From NCBI GenBank assembly GCA_029007785.1, contig JAQXIM010000062.1:1-38137 (forward strand): a stretch of DNA of 38,137 bases. Direction: 5' to 3'. Positions 24,068-30,783 of this stretch are shown here, one piece after another. The translations under genes and the position numbers were made by a program. Every line of letters begins with the position of its first letter. The first letter of the stretch is position 1. This DNA comes from Clostridiales bacterium (GTDB lineage Bacteria; Bacillota; Clostridia; Lachnospirales; Lachnospiraceae). The notes under the pieces are model-generated. The model searched no databases. It worked only from the letters and a program-made list of their open reading frames with translations, and had not been told where the DNA came from.

Positions 24068-26527
24068 ATGAAAGAAAATTGGATATCAAAAGTATACCAT
24101 AGAAGATTATGGTTGCTGTTATGGGGAGTTGTCTTGCTGGCACTTAATTTGTCCTGCACAATGGTATGTGAGGCAAAAGCTTCGGGAAAAGAGACTTATC
24201 TTAGTTCCAATGAGGGAGCCCAGGATTACGATTTTTATGGTGAGCCTGTCTCATCCTATCTGATTGCAGATGCTTCCGGGTATATCAGAATATCCGCTTT
24301 GGATACAGGCTATGTTCTTAGCGAATCTTTTGACACCAACTATCAGTATCAAAGTCAGGAATACATTGAGTACGAACTTCCTTTATTTGGGGGATTTTAT
24401 GCCGGAACAGATGCCTATTACCTCGTATTTGGTCAGAATAACCTGAATGAAAAAAACACGAAGGAAGTCTTGCGCGTTGTTCGATATGACAGGAATTGGA
24501 ATCGAACCGGAAGTGTTTCTCTGAAAGGCGCAAATACAACGAAGCCTTTTCATGCAGGAAGTCTTCGGATGGCAGAGCAGGATGGTTATCTCTATATTCG
24601 TACCTGTCACGAGATGTATACGTGTTCTGATGGATACAATCATCAGGGTAATTTGACGGTGGTTGTGAAACTGGATGATTTTACTCTAGCCGGTTATGCG
24701 GATTTTGAGACAAGTCATTCCTTTAATCAATATATTTTATTCGATGATGAGGGAAATTTGATTACACTGGACCATGGTGATGCCAATCCGGAACGGGCAG
24801 CTCTTCTGAGACGGTACAATCGGGCAGATAGTGACAGTTATCCTTTTGAAAATGGATTGAAGAACGGTTATTTTGAAGGATATGATAACGAGAGAGTCAG
24901 CCTGATTACTTATCAGGGCGGGATCGGTGATAATGACACGAGATCTGCCATGGGAGGAATGGAGTATTCTTCCACCAGTTATTTAACAGCAGGAAATTCT
25001 TCTCCCCAGGATATGGAGGAAATCTCTTCCGGTGATGTGAGAAATGTCTATGTCACGGTTACCGATAAAGTGGATTTTACAGAAAGCGGAACAACTATTA
25101 AGTGGTTTACCAACTATAAGAACAAGGACCATAAATATGCATCGAATCCTCAGCTTGTTAAGCTCAGTGACGAATCTTTCCTTCTCCTGTGGGAAGAATA
25201 TGAAGGCGAGGCCTGGTATCTCAGAGAGTCCAACGGAAAAATATCCTATGTATTTATTGATGGGGAGGGTAATGCCGTGAGCTCCGTCTACACGGTGAAG
25301 GGGAGACTTTCTGACTGTAAGCCTGTAGTATATAAAGGAAAAGTCATGTGGTTCGTTACAGACGATGAAAACATTACCTTTTATTCCGTTAATCAGAAGG
25401 GAAAACTGACGAAAAATAATGGGTCTTATCCTTCCGGAATGATTGTGTATCCTTGTGCCATCGAAAACTGTCAGATGATTTTTACCAAGGTTGGTTCCAT
25501 TAACAGCAGCTGGGATGAAATAAGCAAATCGATTGGTATGGCAAAGGGAGATCAGGTTCTGAAGAAAGACGAAGATTATTACCTTCGTGATACCAGTTGG
25601 AGATATTATGGTGAAACTGTTCTGGCTGTAACTCAGAAAGTGGCTGCTCTGGGAGAATTTTATTACGGAGAGACCTCCTTTACAATCGAGCCGATTCGTT
25701 CTCAGTCGATTTTGAACTCTGTAAAAATAACAGATCAGGGAGTGAAGCTTTCCTGGGAACGGGAGAGCGGTGCTATAGGGTATAAAATATACCGGAAAAT
25801 CGGCGGCGGAAGTTATGAGTGTGTGAAAACCATTAAGAAAAATCGTACAGTTACATGGACAGACACCGATGCGGATCAGGTCGGTAAGCAATATACATAC
25901 TATATTAAAGCGTTTACCGGAGATGGAAGCAAATATTATTACGCAGATAAGTCCAGGAAGCTTTCTGTAACATTACAGCTCGCAGCGCCTCAATTGACGG
26001 GTGTATCTAATCTTGCGGATGGAGTTCAGATACAATGGAAATCGGTTGCAGGGGCAAAAAAATATCGAGTCTTCAAAAAGGTCGGCAGCGGCAGCTGGAA
26101 AAAGGTGGGAGATACGACATCGACAGAATTGACAGATAAAACAGCGGAGTCGGGAACAACTTATTGCTATACGGTACGCTGTATTTCCAACGATGGAAAA
26201 TCTTACACCAGCAGTTATGATGCGAAGGGGAAAACGATTGTATATCTTTCCAGACCGAAAATATCAGAACTTTCCAATCAAAAAGATGGTGTTAAAGTCA
26301 GTTGGAAAAAGGTGTCCGGAGCTGCCGGCTATCAGATACAGTATTCTGCGGACAACAGCTTCTCCAAGGCGGTAAGCGTTAAGGTAAAAGGGGCTGACAC
26401 CCTGTCAGAAATAATAAGCGGACTTTCCAAGGGAAAAACCTATTATGTACGTATACGGGCGTATACAACGGTATCCGGCAAAAAGTATTATTCGGCCTGG
26501 AGCAGTACCAAAAAGTTTGTCAGATAA
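24068..26527 (+). CDS. Secreted protein with N-terminal propeller-like region and three C-terminal FnIII domains
   Basis: An 819-residue exported protein of unknown function. Residues ~12-37 form a signal peptide (WLLLWGVVLLALNLSC, then near CEAKA); a lipoprotein processing site at the cysteine of LNLSC is an alternative. Residues ~45-540 show recurring short beta-strand blocks with glycine turns (FDDEGNL, FIDGEGNAV, SLRMAEQDGYLYIRT), suggesting a beta-propeller; this is inference. Three fibronectin type III domains follow (~548-637, ~639-727, ~729-819) with the GYKIYRK/YRVFKK/GYQIQYS cores. No wall anchor is seen. AGGAGG precedes the ATG. It is inserted between rplA and rplJ, normally adjacent. 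Its FnIII units resemble those of the protein at 12780. Confidence 0.85.
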   Translation: MKENWISKVYHRRLWLLLWGVVLLALNLSCTMVCEAKASGKETYLSSNEGAQDYDFYGEPVSSYLIADASGYIRISALDTGYVLSESFDTNYQYQSQEYIEYELPLFGGFYAGTDAYYLVFGQNNLNEKNTKEVLRVVRYDRNWNRTGSVSLKGANTTKPFHAGSLRMAEQDGYLYIRTCHEMYTCSDGYNHQGNLTVVVKLDDFTLAGYADFETSHSFNQYILFDDEGNLITLDHGDANPERAALLRRYNRADSDSYPFENGLKNGYFEGYDNERVSLITYQGGIGDNDTRSAMGGMEYSSTSYLTAGNSSPQDMEEISSGDVRNVYVTVTDKVDFTESGTTIKWFTNYKNKDHKYASNPQLVKLSDESFLLLWEEYEGEAWYLRESNGKISYVFIDGEGNAVSSVYTVKGRLSDCKPVVYKGKVMWFVTDDENITFYSVNQKGKLTKNNGSYPSGMIVYPCAIENCQMIFTKVGSINSSWDEISKSIGMAKGDQVLKKDEDYYLRDTSWRYYGETVLAVTQKVAALGEFYYGETSFTIEPIRSQSILNSVKITDQGVKLSWERESGAIGYKIYRKIGGGSYECVKTIKKNRTVTWTDTDADQVGKQYTYYIKAFTGDGSKYYYADKSRKLSVTLQLAAPQLTGVSNLADGVQIQWKSVAGAKKYRVFKKVGSGSWKKVGDTTSTELTDKTAESGTTYCYTVRCISNDGKSYTSSYDAKGKTIVYLSRPKISELSNQKDGVKVSWKKVSGAAGYQIQYSADNSFSKAVSVKVKGADTLSEIISGLSKGKTYYVRIRAYTTVSGKKYYSAWSSTKKFVR

Positions 26528-26643
26528 AGAAAAAGCAGATAAAATAAGGTGAAAACAGATTTTTTACAAATGCTTTTCAGAAAGAATGTAAGCCGCACTC
26601 CGATTAGAGAGGCGGTGTCAAGCAAAAAAATGAAAAATAGTAC

Positions 26644-26672
26644 TTGACAAGAACCAGAATTTATGGTAATTT
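26644..26672 (+). promoter_or_regulatory. Promoter of rplJ-rplL
   Basis: TTGACA (26644-26649), exactly 17 bases, TAATTT (26667-26672), immediately upstream of the L10 leader. This gives rplJ-rplL a transcript independent of rplK-rplA. The stretch 26528-26643 shows nothing else recognisable. Confidence 0.7.
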
Positions 26673-26679
26673 ATGAAAG

Positions 26680-26821
26680 TCTGTAGAAGATACTACAGCA
26701 TATACCACTGCCGAAGACAGCAGGTGCCGTAAGGCATAAGTTGAAAACGCCTGCCGAGGAAGAATAAGTTTCACAAAAAGTGAAGTTGTGTCCTCCTGTC
26801 GGTGACGGGAGGATTTTTTTT
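26680..26821 (+). promoter_or_regulatory. Ribosomal protein L10 leader (autoregulatory attenuator)
   Basis: The leader RNA of rplJ. A first hairpin CTGTAG/CTACAG (26681-26698) is followed by the conserved L10-binding fold: outer stem GCAGG (26720-26724) with CCTGC (26750-26754), inner stem GCC-GTAA-GGC (26726-26735), flanked by CCGAAGACA and CGAGGAAGAA. A terminator completes the element (26791-26821). In Bacillus and relatives L10 (with L12) binds this structure and promotes termination when in excess. Confidence 0.88.
26791..26821 (+). terminator. Attenuator terminator of the L10 leader
   Basis: TCCTCCTGTC pairs with GACGGGAGGA around a three-base loop, followed by eight T. It lies 68 bases before the rplJ start and is expected to be conditional. 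Confidence 0.9.
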
Positions 26822-26889
26822 CCCATTGCAGAGGTACCTATCTGTGGTCTTGATGACTACGCAAAATTTATAAGGAGGTAACCGAATCC

Positions 26890-27381
26890 ATGGCTAAAGT
26901 AGAAGAAAAACAGCCGGTTGTTCAGGAAATTGCTGAGCTGCTTGCCGATGCGAAATCTGCTGTTCTGGTAGACTACCGCGGAATCACCGTTGAAGCCGAT
27001 ACTCAGCTGCGTAAGCAGGCGAGAGAAGCTGGCGTTGTTTATCGTGTATACAAGAACACTCTGATGAACATCGCGATGAAAGGAACCGAGTTCGAAGCTC
27101 TGGCTGGAGACCTGAAGGGACCGAGTGCCATCGCTGTTTCTAAGGAAGATGCTACTGCTCCCGCAAGAGTTGTTGCTACTTTCGCAAAGACCAACGACAA
27201 GATTTCCCTGAAAGCTGGCGTTGTAGAAGGCGAATATTACGATACCAAGGGAATCAATGCAATCGCTCTGATCCCTGGAAGAAACGAGCTGCTGTCCAAG
27301 CTGCTTGGAAGTCTGCAGTCTCCTATTGCAAACTTTGCTCGTGTTATTAAGCAGGTTGCAGAGCAGAAAGCAGAAGCATAA
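26890..27381 (+). CDS. rplJ: Ribosomal protein uL10
   Basis: A 163-residue stalk-base protein that carries the L7/L12 dimers and binds 23S rRNA. AVLVDYRGITVEADTQLRKQ and YKNTLMNIAMKGT are family signatures, and the C-terminal helix (IANFARVIKQVAEQKAEA) binds L12. AAGGAGGTAACC precedes the ATG. It is controlled by the upstream leader. Confidence 0.98.
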   Translation: MAKVEEKQPVVQEIAELLADAKSAVLVDYRGITVEADTQLRKQAREAGVVYRVYKNTLMNIAMKGTEFEALAGDLKGPSAIAVSKEDATAPARVVATFAKTNDKISLKAGVVEGEYYDTKGINAIALIPGRNELLSKLLGSLQSPIANFARVIKQVAEQKAEA

Positions 27382-27452
27382 GATTAATTTATTGCTGGAA
27401 TTTAATTAACAAGACTATCACTATTAAAAGAAAATAATCGGAGGAAAATAAA

Positions 27453-27824
27453 ATGGCAAAACTGAGTATTGATGAGATCATCGCAGCAGTTGAAGAGCTG
27501 AGCGTATTAGAACTGAATGACCTGGTTAAAGCTTGTGAAGAGAAATTTGGCGTATCTGCAGCAGCAGGCGTTGTAGTTGCAGCTGGCGCAGCAGCACCCG
27601 CTGAGGAAGAGAAAGATTCCTTTGACGTAGAGCTGACTGACGTTGGTCCTAACAAAGTTAAAGTTATCAAAGTTGTTCGTGAGCTGACCGGTCTGGGCCT
27701 GAAGGAAGCTAAAGCTGTTGTTGACGAAGCTCCCAAGGTATTCAAGAACGAAGTATCCAAAGAAGAAGCAGAAGCTGCTAAGGCTGCTCTGGAAGCTGAA
27801 GGTGCAAAAGTTACTCTTAAATAA
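27453..27824 (+). CDS. rplL: Ribosomal protein bL12 (L7/L12)
   Basis: A 123-residue stalk protein that recruits translation GTPases. N-terminal dimerisation part ([20 protein letters not shown]), Ala-rich hinge and C-terminal domain ([20 protein letters not shown]) are all present. CGGAGG precedes the ATG. It lies 71 bases after rplJ and is followed by a strong terminator. Confidence 0.98.
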   Translation: MAKLSIDEIIAAVEELSVLELNDLVKACEEKFGVSAAAGVVVAAGAAAPAEEEKDSFDVELTDVGPNKVKVIKVVRELTGLGLKEAKAVVDEAPKVFKNEVSKEEAEAAKAALEAEGAKVTLK

Positions 27825-27840
27825 TTTTTTCGCCTATAGA

Positions 27841-27868
27841 AAAAAGACCGCGCAAGCGGTCTTTTTTT
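27841..27868 (+). terminator. Terminator after rplL
   Basis: GACCGC (27846-27851) pairs with GCGGTC (27856-27861) across a GCAA tetraloop, extended by flanking A/T pairs and followed by a run of seven T. Repeat element B begins two bases later. Confidence 0.93.
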
Positions 27869-27869
27869 G

Positions 27870-27947
27870 TGCAATAGGAAACTCTGTTCCTATTGCATAA
27901 AACCCTCCGGGAGGATGAGCATGCCGCTAAAAAGGAAGTTTGGCTGC
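27870..27947 (+). repeat. Structured repeat element, copy B
   Basis: Begins two bases after the rplL terminator. Hairpin 1 is perfect: TGCAATAGGAA (27870-27880) with TTCCTATTGCA (27887-27897). Then comes the mini-hairpin CCTC-CGG-GAGG (27904-27914), an ATG at 27921, and the shared end GTTTGGCTGC (27938-27947). The ATG opens a 32-codon frame (27921-28019) whose first nine codons read M-x-L-x-R-x-F-G-C, as in copy A. Further hairpins follow only in this copy: GGCTGC/GCAGCC (27942-27957), GCGC/GCGC (27958-27969) and the one at 27971-27992. Confidence 0.65.
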
Positions 27948-27970
27948 AGAAGCAGCCGCGCGGCAGCGCG

Positions 27971-27996
27971 AGAGTTCCGCGAGCGGAACTCTTTAT
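27971..27996 (+). terminator. Terminator-like hairpin downstream of element B
   Basis: AGAGTTCCG pairs with CGGAACTCT around CGAG, followed by TTATTC. The T-run is short, so it could be a weak terminator or simply the last hairpin of the structured region. Confidence 0.5.
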
Positions 27997-28065
27997 TCTA
28001 CACAAAATTCTTTATATAAAAGCATTGGTATCATGGGATCCATAGTATGAAATGTTCACATTTTC

Positions 28066-28092
28066 TTGACAGGAGTATCACAGTTTTACCAT
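28066..28092 (+). promoter_or_regulatory. Candidate promoter of the HtrA gene
   Basis: A consensus TTGACA (28066-28071) is followed by TACCAT at a short 15-base spacing. The leader to 28235 contains no clear regulator box. The spacing makes this uncertain. Confidence 0.3.
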
Positions 28093-28234
28093 AGAGGAAA
28101 CACAAACCCGACACAGGTCTTGGATATATTATAACCATCAAAAGAAAATACGGGTCAGCAATTCATACCCATTTATGATGGAAAAAAATGGGCAATGAAC
28201 GGAGCCTATGCAATATATTCAGGAGGTGTCGATT

Positions 28235-29542
28235 ATGTACGAATACGAAAACAATACAGAGAACAGGGAAGATCGTAATTATACAGAAGAACCGGATAAT
28301 AGAATCTGCGGGAACGGAACAGAGAAAACATCTCTGGAAAGACCGAAGAAAAAAGGAAAAGTTTTTATGAAGCGGATGGCGGGAGTCACTGCCATGGCCG
28401 TGACATTTGGATTGATTTCCGGCGGAATATTCCAGGCCATGGCCCAGAACAGTTTGGAAGCTTTGAAAGAAACGTCCAATGCCGGTACCGCAAGAGCGGC
28501 CACCAGTATGGCTTCATCTTCTTCTTCCGACAGTATCCTGGAAATGGATAATTCAGATAATCTGACAGTACAGGAAGTCACGAGAATCGTACTTCCTTCC
28601 ACCGTAGCCATTAACTGCACCGGTACAGAAATTATCAGTACCTTCTGGGGCAATGCACAGCAGCAATACAGCAGCTGCGGTACCGGTATTGTTGTAGGTG
28701 AAAGTGAAGAAGAACTGTTGATTGCAACGAACTGTCATGTAGTGAATGACAGTGATACCATTTCTGTAAGCTTTATTGATGACGCAGAAGCAGATGCTCT
28801 GATTAAGGGAACGGATCCGGATAATGATTTGGCTGTCATTGCAGTAAAACTTCAGGATCTTACCGAAGAGACTCTGGAACAGATTTCTGTAGCGGAGTTG
28901 GGAGATTCCGATAGTCTGGAAGTTGGAGAACAGGTGGTTGCCATCGGTAATGCCCTGGGATATGGTCAGTCAGTAACCACAGGAATTGTCAGTGCTCTGA
29001 ATCGTGAAGTTGTTACAGAACAGTCCACCAGCCTGTTGATTCAGACGGATGCCGCCATCAATCCCGGAAACAGTGGCGGTGCATTGGTAAATATGCAGGG
29101 ACAGGTAATCGGTATCAACTCGGCAAAATATTCCGATGAAGAAGTCGAAGGTATGGGATATGCCATTCCCATCAGCGCAGCATCTCCGATTTTGGATGAA
29201 CTGATGAATCGGGAAACCAGAGAACAGGTATCCGAAGAAGACAGTGCGTATCTGGGAATTCAGGGACAGGATATCGATGAAAGAATTTCCTCGGCTTACA
29301 ATATGCCGGAAGGAGTTTATCTGGTAAATGTAATGAAAGATTCTCCGGCAGACAATGCCGGTCTCCGAAATGGTGATATTCTGGTGGAATTCGATGGAAC
29401 TCGTGTGGATTCCGTAGAAACCCTGCAGAATATGCTGAAATATTATTCAGCCGGCGAGATCGTTCCTGTCACAGTAAAACGTGTGGAAAAAGGCGAGTAT
29501 GTGGAGTATGAGCTTAATGTTTTGCTGGAGCATCAGAACTAA
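28235..29542 (+). CDS. htrA: HtrA/DegP-type membrane-anchored serine protease with PDZ domain
   Basis: A 435-residue envelope quality-control protease. A polar cytoplasmic segment (1-~42) precedes one membrane helix (~47-70), so the catalytic part is outside the cell. The trypsin-like domain has H168 (TNCHVV), D198 (DNDLAV) and S280 (PGNSGGAL); a PDZ domain spans ~330-425 (YLGIQGQDI through NVMKDSPADNAGLRNGDILVEFDG). I chose the ATG at 28235, preceded by AGGAGGTG; an in-frame ATG at 28208 lies before that site. It likely degrades misfolded secreted proteins; a terminator follows. Confidence 0.93.
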   Translation: MYEYENNTENREDRNYTEEPDNRICGNGTEKTSLERPKKKGKVFMKRMAGVTAMAVTFGLISGGIFQAMAQNSLEALKETSNAGTARAATSMASSSSSDSILEMDNSDNLTVQEVTRIVLPSTVAINCTGTEIISTFWGNAQQQYSSCGTGIVVGESEEELLIATNCHVVNDSDTISVSFIDDAEADALIKGTDPDNDLAVIAVKLQDLTEETLEQISVAELGDSDSLEVGEQVVAIGNALGYGQSVTTGIVSALNREVVTEQSTSLLIQTDAAINPGNSGGALVNMQGQVIGINSAKYSDEEVEGMGYAIPISAASPILDELMNRETREQVSEEDSAYLGIQGQDIDERISSAYNMPEGVYLVNVMKDSPADNAGLRNGDILVEFDGTRVDSVETLQNMLKYYSAGEIVPVTVKRVEKGEYVEYELNVLLEHQN

Positions 29543-29614
29543 TACAGAGACATGCCGACCGACAGGATAGAAAGAAAAGCTTCCTCAGCGGCAGCAATCC
29601 ATAATTTCCAATAA

Positions 29615-29672
29615 AAAAACTGTCATCGGAATTGAGGCGTGAACCGGCCCCAAAAGTCAGATGGCAGTTTTT
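29615..29672 (+). terminator. Terminator after htrA, probably bidirectional
   Basis: AAAAACTGTCATC (29615-29627) pairs with GATGGCAGTTTTT (29660-29672), enclosing a 32-base GC-rich loop. A and T runs on the two sides allow use by both htrA and the convergent ECF gene. Confidence 0.75.
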
Positions 29673-29725
29673 ATGTATTAGATGGAATTATTTAAACGTG
29701 ATGTATTAATTGAAATCCTTATTCT

Positions 29726-30370
29726 TTATTCGCCGGACATGGGCATATTCATTTTGCGGAAAAGCTGAATCAATGCTTTGCCAAGGGCCAGAACCAGAAC
29801 AGCGGCAGCAATGGCTTCCGGAATTCCGGATGCTGTGACGGTTCCCATAACCAGTCCCCAGACAGCGTTAACAGCGACATTTTTGGCTTCCGCATACTGC
29901 TGAGCCAGCAATACATAGATACTGCCCATTACGGTTACCGTGTTGACCATGGATCCTAAAAATCCAACCAGGGGAAGAGCGATGATCTGGTTCAGACGAA
30001 TCTTGCTGAACAGAATCCAAAGCCATCCGGCAGCAACACCGATCAGTACGCGGCATCCAACGGAAATCCAGAGAGCTTTCAAAGCACCGACAATTCCTGT
30101 TGTACTCAGGAAAGGGGAAAATGCGAAGGATAACAGCGTAGGAGCAAAAGTATTGCTCAGCAGCGAGCAGATTCCAAAGACAAGGCCAAGGATTGCTCCG
30201 GCGGACGGTCCCAGAAGAATGGCACCGATGATGACGGGGATGTGAACGGTTGTCGCCTTAATGATGGGCAGCTGAATCATACCCAGAGGTGTGTTGGCAA
30301 GAACAATAACAATTGCTGCCATAAGTGCGACACTGACCATCCAACGGGTGTCGTGTTTCTGTTTTTTCAT
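29726..30370 (-). CDS. ECF transporter S component (substrate-binding membrane subunit)
   Basis: A 214-residue membrane protein with about six hydrophobic helices. The N-terminal WMVSVALMAAIVIVLANTPLG, the PIIKATTVHIPVIIGAILLGP block and GAILGLVFG are typical of S components that capture vitamins for energy-coupling-factor transporters. The EcfA/EcfT energising subunits are not in the window, so it probably uses a shared module. No riboswitch is recognisable in its short leader, so the vitamin is unknown; a pantothenate-type substrate is possible. AGGAGG precedes the ATG. Confidence 0.85.
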   Translation of the reverse strand: MKKQKHDTRWMVSVALMAAIVIVLANTPLGMIQLPIIKATTVHIPVIIGAILLGPSAGAILGLVFGICSLLSNTFAPTLLSFAFSPFLSTTGIVGALKALWISVGCRVLIGVAAGWLWILFSKIRLNQIIALPLVGFLGSMVNTVTVMGSIYVLLAQQYAEAKNVAVNAVWGLVMGTVTASGIPEAIAAAVLVLALGKALIQLFRKMNMPMSGE

Positions 30371-30419
30371 AATTTACCTCCTTGTTATCATTCCTTTAGA
30401 AAGGATACAATACGGGCTC

Positions 30420-30448
30420 ATTATATCATTAAGATGTCGGATAGACAA
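30420..30448 (-). promoter_or_regulatory. Promoter of the ECF S-component gene
   Basis: On the minus strand TTGTCT (plus 30443-30448), 17 bases, TATAAT (plus 30420-30425) with an extended -10 TG. The leader of ~45 bases contains a small TCCTTT/AAAGGA hairpin but no riboswitch-sized structure. Confidence 0.65.
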
Positions 30449-30783
30449 GAAAAGATAGAAAAAAAGCTGATTTTGTTTTTCTTTATCGAATTATGACCGG
30501 TGTATAAAAATGTAAAAAATTGTGTAAATATCAGGGATGATTGTTAGTAATTAAGGAAGAAAAAGGCAAAACATAAAAGATATACATACAAAAGGCTTGC
30601 TTTTTCAAGGGTAATATGAGAAAATCGAAAAAGTATCATGTTATTTATTAATTTCATCTCAGGCATCATGTGAAAGGTCATGTTACATCTCGACCGGGGG
30701 ACCGTCTGGAGGGGAGGCATTGAAATCACAGCAATGCGATGACGACGGGAAGTTAATGAATAGGCAAGAAAAGAGGAGAGACA
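30449..30783. other. Non-coding stretch upstream of secDF
   Basis: AT-rich in its first half, GC-richer from ~30690 (gaccgggggaccgtctggag). I see no convincing sigma-A promoter, riboswitch or small gene. A GAGGAGAGA ribosome-binding site for secDF ends it. A small CTTG/CAAG hairpin lies near 30597-30610. Confidence 0.4.

Noticed and set aside
27408..27424. Partial match (ACAAGACTATCA) to the suf/TSCPD dyad between rplJ and rplL
   Set aside because: Only one half-site is present and there is no promoter beside it; likely chance.
30371..30448. Vitamin riboswitch upstream of the ECF S component
   Set aside because: The leader is only ~45 bases after the promoter, too short for a TPP, FMN, cobalamin or similar aptamer.
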